A DNA stretch of 20,310 nt from Limiplasma sp045540635 (GCA_045540635.1 JAZQHO010000066.1:1-20310), one strand, 5' to 3'. Shown: positions 7,380-14,993, numbered from the stretch's first letter. The notes: generated by a model from the sequence alone, not told the origin. A program made the numbers and translations.

Positions 7380-7922
7380 GTGAAACGCCTGCTCGCCGCA
7401 ATGCTCTTGCTGCTTCTGTGCCTGTCGGCCAATGCGTTTGCCGATGATGACATCACCGCCACTGCCATCGAGCCTGCAGCCAAGGGGCTGCGCATCAGTG
7501 AACTGATGGCTTCCAACACCGAGACCCTTGAAGATTCCTTCGGCAACACCGCCGACTAGATCGAGCTGCACAACACCACCGACCACCCCATTGATCTGAC
7601 CGGCATGTACCTGAGCGACAGCAAGAAGGATCTGGAGCGCTATCAGTTCCCCGATGGGCTGATCCTTGAGCCTGATGCCTATCTGCTCATTTACTGCTCC
7701 GGCCTGAAGAAGAATGTGGAGGATGAGCTGCACACACCCTTCAAGCTGAGCGCCAGCGGCGAGACCGTATATCTGATGCAGGACGGCCTTGCTGTGGATA
7801 TCGTCACCTTCCCCAAGCAGGTGAGCGACATCGCCTATGCACTCTGTGAGGACGGCACTTACGCTTTTACCGTGGATGCCACCCCCGGCGAAGCCAACAT
7901 CATTACCCCTGTAGAAAAGTAA
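7380..7922 (+). pseudogene. Secreted lamin-tail-domain (LTD) protein, interrupted by in-frame TAG
   Basis: A secreted LTD protein reading frame of 180 codons, broken at codon 60 by TAG (7557-7559). The GTG start at 7380 follows AAAGGAAGG by 7 bases. A signal peptide spans about residues 1-22 (KRLLAAMLLLLLCLSANAFA). The LTD fold begins with LRISELMASNTETLEDSFGNTAD; the next residue should be Trp, because the family motif reads DWIEL and the sequence continues IELHNTTDHPIDLTGMYLSD. One TGG to TAG change explains the break, and both halves stay in one frame up to the stop at 7920. No ribosome binding site precedes the ATG at 7605, so the second half is unlikely to be made alone. The protein ends after one LTD, whereas many clostridial relatives continue into a CotH domain. 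It is last in the pit operon and is followed by a strong terminator. A sequencing error is the main alternative. Confidence 0.85.
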
Positions 7923-7932
7923 ATCGACCATC

Positions 7933-7973
7933 ACAAACGCCACAGCAAGAAAATTGCTGTGGCGTTTGTTTAT
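7933..7973 (+). terminator. Rho-independent terminator after pit operon
   Basis: A perfect 16-base stem (ACAAACGCCACAGCAA with TTGCTGTGGCGTTTGT) encloses a 5-base loop and is followed by a short TTAT run. It starts 11 bases after the LTD stop codon. Confidence 0.82.
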
Positions 7974-7988
7974 GCCCAAATGCTGCAA

Positions 7989-8024
7989 AGCGCCCCGGTC
8001 TCCCTGTTGGGAAACCGGGGCGCT
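7989..8024 (-). terminator. Terminator for SPFH gene
   Basis: AGCGCCCCGGT pairs with ACCGGGGCGCT, and after one mismatch TCCC pairs with GGGA around a 4-base loop. On the minus strand a short TTTG follows the stem. It lies about 20 bases after the SPFH stop. The T-run is weak, so efficiency is uncertain. Confidence 0.6.
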
Positions 8025-8046
8025 GCTTGGATCACATCAGATTCGA

Positions 8047-9132
8047 TCAGCCCAGCTTGGTGCCGCAGGAGGGGCAGAACTTGCTGCCGGCGGGCACTTC
8101 CTGACCACAGCCGGTGCAGAAGGCAGCCTGAGGCGCTTCCTGCTTCTGGCCGCAGTTGGGGCAGAACTTGGCACCGGCAGGCACCATGCCGCCGCAACCG
8201 GCGCAGGGAGCACCGACGGGAGCCGCAGCCTGAGCAGGAGCAGCGGGAGCGGCAGGAGCCTGCTGAGCGGGCTGCTGCATGTTCATGCCCATCATCTGGG
8301 AGAACATGGTGCCCATGCCCATACCCATGCCCACACCGGCCATGCTGTTGGGGGTGGTGGCAGCCTCGCGCATCGCTTCGGCAGCCTGGAACTGGGTGTA
8401 CTGGTTCAGGTCGCCCACAACGCCCATGGAGGTGCGGCGGTCGATGGCCTTCTCCACTTCTTCGGGCAGGGAGATATTCTCGATGTTGAAATCGCTCAGG
8501 GTGAGACCCAGCGCCTGCACCTTGGGATTGAGGGCCTGCATGCAGTACTGGCTCAGCTCGGCATAGTTGGCAGCCAGATCCAGTGCGGGGATCTTGCTCT
8601 GGGCGATGGCATCGCTCAGGCCGCTGACAACGATGCTCTTCAGCTGGCTCTCAACGCCGTCCACGGTGAACAGAGCGCTGGTGCCAAAGACTTCCTTCAT
8701 AAAGGTTGCCACGTTGGCGGCATCCACACGGAAGGAGAAGGAACCGAAAGCCCGGATGCGGATCATGCCGAAGTCGGCATCACGCATCATAACAGGGTTG
8801 GCGGTGCCCCACTTGCGATCCATGAACTGCTTGGTGTTTACGAAGTAAAGGTCGCTCTTGAAGGGAGAGTTGAAGCCGAACTTCCAGCTCTTGAGAGCGG
8901 TGAGGACGGGCATGTTCTGGGTGGTCAGCTCGTAGCGACCGGGGGTAAACACATCGGCCAGCTGGCCTTCGTTCACAAAGATAGCAACCTGGCTCTCACG
9001 AACCGTCAGCTGCGCACCCATCATGATCTCCTTGCCGTTCATGTCGTACTTGTGCACCATGGTATTGGCAGAGGAATCAGTCCATTCGATAACGTCGATC
9101 AATTGACCCTTGATGATGTCAAACAGTCCCAT
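8047..9132 (-). CDS. SPFH-domain protein with two C-terminal zinc ribbons (YdjI-like)
   Basis: A 361-residue protein resembling Bacillus YdjI: an SPFH (band 7) domain over about residues 25-235, then a low-complexity linker and zinc ribbons. The opening MGLFDIIKGQLIDVIEWTD and the VRESQVAIFVNEGQLADVFTPGRYEL segment are typical of this 'virion core protein-like' branch. The linker is rich in Met, Gly, Gln, Pro and Ala (residues ~260-305). Two CxxC-x10-CxxC ribbons follow, C310/C313/C324/C327 and C339/C342/C353/C356. There is no transmembrane helix, so it probably binds membranes peripherally as an oligomer. Relatives work with PspA-type envelope-stress proteins in Bacillus, but no pspA gene is in this window. 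The start at 9132 has AAAGGAG 8 bases upstream. It lies 44 bases after the receiver-like gene and is probably co-transcribed with it. Confidence 0.88.
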   Translation of the reverse strand: MGLFDIIKGQLIDVIEWTDSSANTMVHKYDMNGKEIMMGAQLTVRESQVAIFVNEGQLADVFTPGRYELTTQNMPVLTALKSWKFGFNSPFKSDLYFVNTKQFMDRKWGTANPVMMRDADFGMIRIRAFGSFSFRVDAANVATFMKEVFGTSALFTVDGVESQLKSIVVSGLSDAIAQSKIPALDLAANYAELSQYCMQALNPKVQALGLTLSDFNIENISLPEEVEKAIDRRTSMGVVGDLNQYTQFQAAEAMREAATTPNSMAGVGMGMGMGTMFSQMMGMNMQQPAQQAPAAPAAPAQAAAPVGAPCAGCGGMVPAGAKFCPNCGQKQEAPQAAFCTGCGQEVPAGSKFCPSCGTKLG

Positions 9133-9176
9133 TGATAAAGGCTCCTTTCGTTGTTGAGTTAACGTTTATCTGATGT

Positions 9177-9968
9177 TCAGTTTGTGCGGGTATCCCGGGC
9201 GAATACCTTCAGGCCGGGAATGGTCTGCACATCCAGAACCTTCATACAAAGACCCATATAGTTTTCTACCTGCTGGTTCACCTCATGGATGAAGGTTGCA
9301 ATGGCATCTGCTTCCAGCGTCTCGCCACAGCGGGGGTAGCACAGCACCCGCACCTCATCCTGCGAGACAACAGCCACATGCACCAGCATATGAGGCTGAT
9401 CGCCGCCAAAGAAGTTGCGCAGGGCAACCTCCAGACGGTCGCTGCCGTAGTGCCAGCGCTCGGTAAGGAAGGGATCCTCCTCATCCAGCCCCAGCCGGGC
9501 TACAACGCAGGGAACATCTGCTTTTTCCTGGCAGCGCAGCATACACAGACGGTCGGCGAGCTCCTTTTCGGTGGGGATCATGCCGCTGAGCAGCGCTTTC
9601 ATTTGCCGGTCGCGGGTATACTTGAGAGCGTTCTTATCGTTGTACTGGTTATTGGAATGGTCCGCACGGATCTGATTAAGGAGCCGGTCCAGAATACGGA
9701 TGGTCTTGCGCTGCTCCTCGGGATCGCTCTCCACGTTAAAGCGCAGCATGGTGGGACAGTTGGCTTCAATGTGGGCATTGAGATCTGCAAAATGCTCGCT
9801 GTCATCAACAGCGATAGCATCGATATGGTGCTTCTGCATGCAGAGGATCGCCTCTTCGGTAGTTGCGCGGAGCCTGGGCTGCTTGAAGCCCATGACCTCC
9901 CAGCCGGTCATTCCCTCGAACATATCCCGAACACTCTGCTGCTCCGTTACGATCAATAACCTGTACAC
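9177..9968 (-). CDS. Receiver-like protein without recognised output domain
   Basis: A 263-residue cytoplasmic protein. The first ~100 residues look like a response-regulator receiver: strand MYRLLIVTE, helix SVRDMFEGM, then the strand and turn HHIDAIAVDDSEHF, where D55 or D56 sits at the phosphorylation position. The usual pair of acids after strand 1 is reduced to E9, so phosphorylation may be lost or weak. After a helical linker (residues ~105-150), residues ~155-255 form an alpha/beta region (ERWHYGSDRLEVALRNFF, VHVAVVSQDEVRVLCYP) like the middle region of YesN-type regulators. The C-terminal AraC helix-turn-helix of YesN is absent. A GTG start at 9968 with GGAGG 7 bases upstream and a near-consensus promoter at 10007-10035 support expression. 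It precedes the SPFH gene, suggesting a joint role. It may be a degenerate regulator or a protein-interaction module. Confidence 0.7.
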   Translation of the reverse strand: MYRLLIVTEQQSVRDMFEGMTGWEVMGFKQPRLRATTEEAILCMQKHHIDAIAVDDSEHFADLNAHIEANCPTMLRFNVESDPEEQRKTIRILDRLLNQIRADHSNNQYNDKNALKYTRDRQMKALLSGMIPTEKELADRLCMLRCQEKADVPCVVARLGLDEEDPFLTERWHYGSDRLEVALRNFFGGDQPHMLVHVAVVSQDEVRVLCYPRCGETLEADAIATFIHEVNQQVENYMGLCMKVLDVQTIPGLKVFARDTRTN

Positions 9969-10006
9969 TCTATTTCCTCCGATATGTGAAAGATGATACC
10001 GTATCT

Positions 10007-10035
10007 ATTATACATTGTAACAAGCAAAATTTCAA
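10007..10035 (-). promoter_or_regulatory. Sigma-A promoter for receiver-like/SPFH genes
   Basis: On the minus strand TTGAAA and TATAAT are spaced by 17 bases. The TGA in the -35 box is also the stop codon of the upstream SDR gene (10032-10034). No terminator separates them, so SDR transcripts may read through. Confidence 0.82.
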
Positions 10036-10862
10036 TGGTTAGGCTTGTCTGCACCGTAATAAATACGCAAAATGAAGCTGTTTGCCCAGTTGGGCAGCCA
10101 ACGGTGCAACCACACTGCCAGATGCTGATCGAACTTGGCCACCCGCAGGCGGAAGCGCATGAAGCGCCGCTGCACGTTCCTGACCACCTTTGCGCCAAGG
10201 GCATCCGGCAGCAGGCCACCGCTCTCGTCCCTGTGAATGGCAGCGCATGCGCTTTGGTATGCAGCGCTGTAAACAGAGGTTTCACTCTCGCCCGCAGCGT
10301 GCAGCCTTGTGTGGTCGCTGCCGCCGCGGTGATCCCCCGGTTCCACCAGACAAACCCGGATGCCAAAACGACGGGTTTCCATGGCAAGGCACTCAGCATA
10401 GCCTTCCATGGCATGTTTACTGGCGGTATAGGCGCTCTGGAAGGGGATGCCCAGCAGACCATTGATAGAGGAGAACAGCACGATGCGCCCGCTCCCCTGT
10501 TTGCGCATATGAGGAAGGGCCAGCTTCACCATGCGCACAGCACCGGTAAAGTTGGTGTCCAACACTCTGCTGTATTCGGCTGCAGAGGTATTCTCGCAGG
10601 CACCCAACACCAACACAGCAGCGGCACAGACAAGTGCATCCACCCGCCCGGTGAGCGCTAAGGCCTTTTGGGCAAAAGCGCCGCAGCTTGCCTCGTCCGT
10701 CACATCGAGCCGGATGCGTTCCATGCCCTCTGCGCAGTCTCCCTCTTCGGCAAAGGAGCGTGCGCCGCCAACCACTCGCCAGCCCGCCCGAACGAACGCC
10801 TTGGCTGTGGCCAGCCCAAGCCCGCTGGAAGCGCCGGTGATCCAAACTGTTTTCTGCTGCAT
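10032..10862 (-). CDS. Short-chain dehydrogenase/reductase (SDR) family oxidoreductase
   Basis: A 276-residue NAD(P)-dependent oxidoreductase of the classical SDR family with unknown substrate. The nucleotide-binding glycine motif TGASSGLG is at residues 9-16. D53-V54 follows in the LDV position. N104, S132, Y145 and K149 form the catalytic tetrad (FSSINGLLG and YTASK). The usual NNAG structural motif is altered to CAAA (79-82). R35 after strand 2 suggests a preference for NADPH; this is inference. PGDHRGG follows the active site. The C-terminal tail (RRFMRFRLRVAKFDQHLAVW and a hydrophobic end) is longer than in minimal SDRs and may form a membrane-proximal helix. The ATG at 10862 is chosen because GGGAGG lies about 10 bases upstream and because the reading frame further upstream crosses the promoter at 10911-10939. 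Confidence 0.88.
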   Translation of the reverse strand: MQQKTVWITGASSGLGLATAKAFVRAGWRVVGGARSFAEEGDCAEGMERIRLDVTDEASCGAFAQKALALTGRVDALVCAAAVLVLGACENTSAAEYSRVLDTNFTGAVRMVKLALPHMRKQGSGRIVLFSSINGLLGIPFQSAYTASKHAMEGYAECLAMETRRFGIRVCLVEPGDHRGGSDHTRLHAAGESETSVYSAAYQSACAAIHRDESGGLLPDALGAKVVRNVQRRFMRFRLRVAKFDQHLAVWLHRWLPNWANSFILRIYYGADKPNH

Positions 10863-10910
10863 CGTCTGTATGCCTCCCGCCTTGGAATAGGTGCAGAATA
10901 CTGCATTATT

Positions 10911-10939
10911 ATTATACCTTGTCACAGTCGTTTGCGCAA
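10911..10939 (-). promoter_or_regulatory. Sigma-A promoter for SDR gene
   Basis: On the minus strand TTGCGC and TATAAT are spaced by 17 bases, about 48 bases upstream of the SDR start. It diverges from the MFS-gene promoter at 10983-11011, with 43 bases between the two -35 boxes. Confidence 0.75.
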
Positions 10940-10982
10940 CTTTTGCACAAGCCTTCTTTTTCTCCAGCTTATCGTGCCGTCA

Positions 10983-11011
10983 TTGACAACCCTGCCGTAA
11001 AGGGCTATCAT
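10983..11011 (+). promoter_or_regulatory. Sigma-A promoter for MFS-GDPD operon
   Basis: TTGACA (10983-10988) and TATCAT (11006-11011) are spaced by 17 bases. The -35 is perfect. The coding start is at 11072 and leaves a leader of about 55 bases. Confidence 0.7.
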
Positions 11012-11071
11012 AAGTACAGAGAATATACAATTCCGTTCTATATCACTCTAACTGCAGGAGGAAACCTTATT

Positions 11072-12364
11072 ATGAAACTCAACTACAAGAAAACCCTCCT
11101 TGTGGGCATGGCGTTCCTGTCCATCAGCGCTTTCTGGCAGCTGTACGACGGCGTGATTCCACTGATTCTGAAAGAAACCTTCCACATGGGCGATACGCTC
11201 TCCGGTTTCATCATGTCACTGGACAATGTGCTGGCTGTATTCATGCTGCCGCTGTTTGGCAAGCTGTCAGACAATGTTTCCACACCGCTGGGCAAGCGCC
11301 GTCCCTTTATTCTTTTCGGCACGGTCTGCGCCGTGGTGCTGATGAACCTGCTGCCCGTTTTTGAGCACAGGATCCTGCTGCTCCCCTTCGTGATCCTGCT
11401 GGGGCTGCTACTCATCAGCATGGGCACCTACCGTTCCCCCGCCGTTGCCCTGATGCCCGATGGGACCCCCAAGCCCCTGCGTTCCAAAGGCAATGCCATC
11501 ATCAAGCTGGTGGGCGCACTGGGTGGTGGGTTCACGTTGCTGGTGAACAGCCTGCTCATCGGCAGGCAGGCCGACGGGCGTCCCGACTACCAGCCGCTGT
11601 TCATCGCTGTTTCCGTGCTGATGCTGGCCGCACTGGTGATCCTGTTGTTCTTCGTGAAGGAAAACAAGATGGCTGCCGAAGCAGCCGCCATCAACAAGGA
11701 GCTGGATGCACAACAGCCCGCCATGCAGGAGGTTGCCTCCACCGGCAAACTGCCCCGGGAGGTGCGCACCAGTCTGATCCTGATCCTGCTCTCCGTCTTT
11801 TTCTGGTTTATGGGCTACAATGCCGTTACTACCTCGTTTACCAAGTATGTATCCGTCTGCTGGGGCTACGATCTGGCAGATGCCTCCAAGTGCCTGATGG
11901 TGGGCACCGTGGCTGCCGTACTCAGCTACATTCCGGTTGGACAGCTTTCCTCCCGTGTGGGGCGCAAGCGCACCATCCAGATCGGTGTGGCAATGCTGGC
12001 GCTGGCCTTTGCGGCTGCCGGATTCTTTACCACCTTCACCATGTGGGTGTACGTGGTCTTTGCACTGGTGGGCATCTCCTGGGCCATGATCAACGTCAAC
12101 TCCTACCCCATGGTGGTGGAGATCAGCAAGAATGCCGATGTGGGCAAGTACACCGGCTACTACTACACCTTCTCCATGTCTGCCCAGATCATCACGCCCA
12201 TTCTGAGCGGCTTCCTGCTTGAGCATGTGGGCTACAACACGCTGATGCCCTATGCCGCCATCATGGTGGCGATCTCCTTCGTCACCATCAGCCTTACCCG
12301 CCACGGCGACAGCGCCCCGGCTGCCCCCAAAGACAAGCTGGAGGCCTTCGCCGACCCCGACTGA
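11072..12364 (+). CDS. MFS transporter, SLC45/sucrose-transporter-like
   Basis: A 430-residue major facilitator superfamily permease with about 12 hydrophobic helices, split by a cytoplasmic loop (residues ~195-235, rich in Ala, Glu and Lys). The helix 2-3 loop has FGKLSDNVSTPLGKRRPFILFG, the MFS motif in the form seen in SLC45/GPH-like sugar transporters (G-x-x-D then G-[KR]-R-R-P). The second half repeats it as VGQLSSRVGRKRTIQIG. The substrate is probably a sugar or glycoside, but this cannot be read from sequence. The ATG at 11072 follows AGGAGG and lies after the promoter at 10983. The frame is open further upstream, but those codons overlap the promoter. It is followed 16 bases later by a glycerophosphodiester phosphodiesterase gene, so the two likely share a transcript. 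Confidence 0.88.
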   Translation: MKLNYKKTLLVGMAFLSISAFWQLYDGVIPLILKETFHMGDTLSGFIMSLDNVLAVFMLPLFGKLSDNVSTPLGKRRPFILFGTVCAVVLMNLLPVFEHRILLLPFVILLGLLLISMGTYRSPAVALMPDGTPKPLRSKGNAIIKLVGALGGGFTLLVNSLLIGRQADGRPDYQPLFIAVSVLMLAALVILLFFVKENKMAAEAAAINKELDAQQPAMQEVASTGKLPREVRTSLILILLSVFFWFMGYNAVTTSFTKYVSVCWGYDLADASKCLMVGTVAAVLSYIPVGQLSSRVGRKRTIQIGVAMLALAFAAAGFFTTFTMWVYVVFALVGISWAMINVNSYPMVVEISKNADVGKYTGYYYTFSMSAQIITPILSGFLLEHVGYNTLMPYAAIMVAISFVTISLTRHGDSAPAAPKDKLEAFADPD

Positions 12365-12380
12365 CAGGAGTGAATAGAGC

Positions 12381-13262
12381 ATGTTTCTGTTGTGGATCTT
12401 TGCGATCGTGCTGCTTGCCACAGCGCTTTACCTGCTGCTGATCGCCCCCTCCGACCAGCACCCGGATACCTCCCATCTGGAGGGGTGGCTCTATGCGCAC
12501 CGGGGGCTGCACGACGGCAACCGTCAGGTACCCGAAAACAGCCTGCAGGCATTCGCCCTCGCCGTTGAAAACGGCTATGGCATGGAGCTGGATGTGCAGC
12601 TGACTGCCGACGGATATCTGGTGGTCTTTCACGATAAGACCCTCATGCGTGTCTGCGGTGTGGATCTGCCTCTGCACACCCTTACCTACGAAGAACTGAA
12701 GCGCTATCCCCTGCCCGATGGTTCCACGATCCCCCTGTTTACACAGGTGCTGAATCTGGTAAACGGTCGTACACCCATCATTGTGGAGGTCAAGTACCAC
12801 GGCAGCGTTACCGAAAACGCCGCTGCCGCGCTGGACATTCTGAAAGATTACAGGGGCGCATACTGCGTGGAGTCCTTTCACCCGCTGGCGATGCAGTACT
12901 TCCGCAGGCATGCGCCGGATGTGGTGCGCGGCCAGCTGGCAGCCGGCGGCGAATGGAAAAAGGGCGAAAGCTCCCTCATCGTGCATCTGGCCATGAAGCA
13001 TCTGCTGGTCAACTGCATCTCCCGGCCCCATTTCGTGGCCTACTCCGTGCCGGAGGACAACACGCCCGCCATGTGGCTGATGAAGAACATCTTCAAGCCC
13101 CTGCTGGCCGCATGGACAATTCGCAGCCAAAGCACGCTGGACACCTGTGAAGGTATCTACCAAATGCCAATATTCGAGCTTTTTACGCCCGGATACGATC
13201 AGCCGGAGACTCCCGAGAAGGAGCCGAACGAAGCTGCCAACAGCCCGCAGAGCGTTCTCTGA
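12381..13262 (+). CDS. Glycerophosphodiester phosphodiesterase family protein, membrane-anchored
   Basis: A 293-residue GDPD-family enzyme, expected to hydrolyse glycerophosphodiesters to glycerol-3-phosphate and an alcohol. An N-terminal helix (residues 3-21) anchors it; no signal-cleavage site is evident, so the side of the membrane is uncertain. Catalytic motifs are intact: H40-R41-G, PENS with E52 and N53, MELDVQ with E69 and D71, VVFHDKTL with H84 and D85, and IIVEVK with E136 and K138. The TIM-barrel fold runs to about residue 260, ending in a charged tail. A GGAGTG site precedes the ATG, 16 bases after the MFS stop. Substrates may include lipid head groups or polyols released from teichoic acid. 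No terminator was seen before the next promoter at 13300. Confidence 0.92.
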   Translation: MFLLWIFAIVLLATALYLLLIAPSDQHPDTSHLEGWLYAHRGLHDGNRQVPENSLQAFALAVENGYGMELDVQLTADGYLVVFHDKTLMRVCGVDLPLHTLTYEELKRYPLPDGSTIPLFTQVLNLVNGRTPIIVEVKYHGSVTENAAAALDILKDYRGAYCVESFHPLAMQYFRRHAPDVVRGQLAAGGEWKKGESSLIVHLAMKHLLVNCISRPHFVAYSVPEDNTPAMWLMKNIFKPLLAAWTIRSQSTLDTCEGIYQMPIFELFTPGYDQPETPEKEPNEAANSPQSVL

Positions 13263-13299
13263 GATGCTTATCCTGCATTGGCTTATGCAAATGTTGCCC

Positions 13300-13328
13300 T
13301 TGAATAAAAGCTGGAATCTTGTTATAAT
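13300..13328 (+). promoter_or_regulatory. Sigma-A promoter for SARP/BTAD regulator and thioredoxin
   Basis: TTGAAT (13300-13305) and TATAAT (13323-13328) are spaced by 17 bases, 47 bases upstream of the regulator start codon. Confidence 0.82.
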
Positions 13329-13375
13329 GTAAGACCATTAACCAATGATCGTTTCTGCAGGAGGATGCTGCCATT

Positions 13376-14650
13376 ATGGACACCAACGTTCGCATTTGCA
13401 TGTTTGGAGGCTTTAACCTCTATATAGACAACGACTGCAAAAATGCGGGGATCCTCAAGTCCAAGAAGGGTATGTCGCTTTTGCAGTACATCATTCTCAA
13501 GCACGATACGGCGGTGCCTAACTATCGCCTTATTGAGCTGCTCTGGCCCAACGAGGAAAGCAGCAACCCGGAGAATGCCCTCAAAACGCTGGTAAGCCGC
13601 TTCCGTGCGCTGCTCAACCAGTGCTGCCCCGGGCTCGGCGGCTGCATTGAGGCCAGCCGCGGCGGGTACCGTTTCGTACAGCTGCCGGGCATGTCGGTGG
13701 ATATTTTCGAATTTGAGGATATCTGCCACACGCTGCACGGCGCCACTGCATTGACCGACGAAAACCGTGCTCTCTACCAGCGTGCGCTCACTCTCTACTC
13801 CGGCGATCTGCTTTCCACCGTCGAGCAGGACGAGTGGGTGGTCAGCGCCAGCGTGGGGCTGCACGGCAAATACATGAAGCTGGTGTACGAATATCTGGAC
13901 TTCCTCAAGAAAAACGAGGAATACAACGATATCATCCAAACCTGCCGCTTTGCGCTGGAAAACGATGCCTTCGACGAACGGCTGCATCTGGAGCTGATGA
14001 ATGCGCTGGTAAAAACCAACCGCAACAACGAAGCACTCATGCAGTACAAGCACGTTACCAACCTGCACTTCCGCTATCTGGGCGTCAAGCCGCCGGAGGG
14101 CATACAGCAGTTCTACAAGCAGATCATTCAGGCCGGCAGCAGTCTGGAGATGAATCTGGATTCCATGCGGGAGGAGCTCAGGGAATACGGCGACGTGCAT
14201 GGCGCTTTTGAGTGCGAGTACGCCGTTTTCCGCGAGATCTACAACCTGCAGATGCGCAACCTTGAGCGGTTCGGCACCAATATGTATCTGGCGATGATCA
14301 TGGTCAGCAGCATGGACGGTGAGGCCATTGACCCCCTCAGACTGGACGATATTATGAAGGGGCTTGCCACCATTCTCAAGGAGCGTCTGCGCAAAGGCGA
14401 TACCTTCACCCATTTCAGTCCCTCCCAGTTTGCGCTGCTGCTGCCCACCGTGACCGACGAGACCAGCCATATGGTCATCGAACGCATCAAGCGCTATTTC
14501 TACCAACGCTACCCCAACAGCAACGTTATGTTCAGCTACCGTGTAGGCCCCCTGAACCCTACAACGCCTGTCCCCGACGAAACCGAAGCGCCCGCTGCAC
14601 GCCGCAAAAAGAGTACTGCGGGCAAGGAGAAACCGCATACCGTTAAGTGA
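13376..14650 (+). CDS. SARP/BTAD-type transcriptional regulator with degenerate GGDEF-like C-terminus
   Basis: A 424-residue cytoplasmic regulator. Residues ~5-100 form an OmpR/PhoB-type winged helix (VRICMFGGFNLYIDN at the start, LIELLWPNEESSNPENALKT and SRGGYRF in the recognition part). Residues ~105-260 form a bacterial transcriptional activator domain (BTAD) of TPR-like helices (ALTLYSGDLLSTVEQDEWV, the family's 'Y-x-G-D-hL' motif, and FALENDAFDERLHLELMNAL). Residues ~280-400 resemble a GGDEF fold. KGDTFTHFSPSQFALLLPT places SPSQF (348-352) where GGDEF should be, so cyclase activity is not expected. A basic tail (RRKKSTAGKEK) ends the protein. The ATG at 13376 has GGAGG about 11 bases upstream. 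Thioredoxin follows 20 bases later. The ligand or target genes are unknown. Confidence 0.85.
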   Translation: MDTNVRICMFGGFNLYIDNDCKNAGILKSKKGMSLLQYIILKHDTAVPNYRLIELLWPNEESSNPENALKTLVSRFRALLNQCCPGLGGCIEASRGGYRFVQLPGMSVDIFEFEDICHTLHGATALTDENRALYQRALTLYSGDLLSTVEQDEWVVSASVGLHGKYMKLVYEYLDFLKKNEEYNDIIQTCRFALENDAFDERLHLELMNALVKTNRNNEALMQYKHVTNLHFRYLGVKPPEGIQQFYKQIIQAGSSLEMNLDSMREELREYGDVHGAFECEYAVFREIYNLQMRNLERFGTNMYLAMIMVSSMDGEAIDPLRLDDIMKGLATILKERLRKGDTFTHFSPSQFALLLPTVTDETSHMVIERIKRYFYQRYPNSNVMFSYRVGPLNPTTPVPDETEAPAARRKKSTAGKEKPHTVK

Positions 14651-14670
14651 TTACGACAGGAGGAATTGAT

Positions 14671-14976
14671 ATGGCGATCCTTCACGCTTCCGCAACCAAT
14701 TTCGACACCGAGGTGCTGGGCGCTGCCCAGACCGTACTGGTGGATTTTTACGCTGACTGGTGCATGCCCTGCAAGATGCTCAGCCCCGTGATCGATGAGA
14801 TCGCTGCCGAGCACCCCGATGTAAAGGTGGTTAAGCTCAATGTGGACAACGCTCCCGAGATCGCAAGCCGCTACGGCGTAATGAGCATCCCCATGCTGAT
14901 GGTATTCAAAGGCGGCGAGGTGGCCGGCAAGAGCATCGGCTATACCGGCAAGCAGGCCATTGTAGATATGCTCTGA
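14671..14976 (+). CDS. trxA: Thioredoxin
   Basis: A 101-residue thiol-disulfide reductant of the thioredoxin fold, normal length for TrxA. VDFYADWCMPCKM gives the active-site cysteines C31 and C34, with Met in place of the usual Gly (WCMPC, not WCGPC). This may shift redox potential or partner choice. The cis-proline loop is YGVMSIPMLMVFKGG. The ATG at 14671 follows AGGAGG by about 7 bases; in-frame codons upstream lack a site. It lies 20 bases after the SARP/BTAD gene and ends before the terminator at 14994. No thioredoxin reductase gene is next to it. Confidence 0.93.
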   Translation: MAILHASATNFDTEVLGAAQTVLVDFYADWCMPCKMLSPVIDEIAAEHPDVKVVKLNVDNAPEIASRYGVMSIPMLMVFKGGEVAGKSIGYTGKQAIVDML

Positions 14977-14993
14977 GTTTTTTTCAAACACAC

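Noticed and set aside
7557..7559. Pyrrolysine or other recoding at the amber codon in the LTD gene
   Set aside because: The expected residue is the motif Trp, one base away from TAG. No pyl genes are in the window and TAG ends a neighbouring gene. A point mutation or sequence error is simpler.
7954..9135. A 393-codon plus-strand open frame antisense to the SPFH gene
   Set aside because: It begins inside the pit-operon terminator and covers a clear SPFH/zinc-ribbon gene on the opposite strand.
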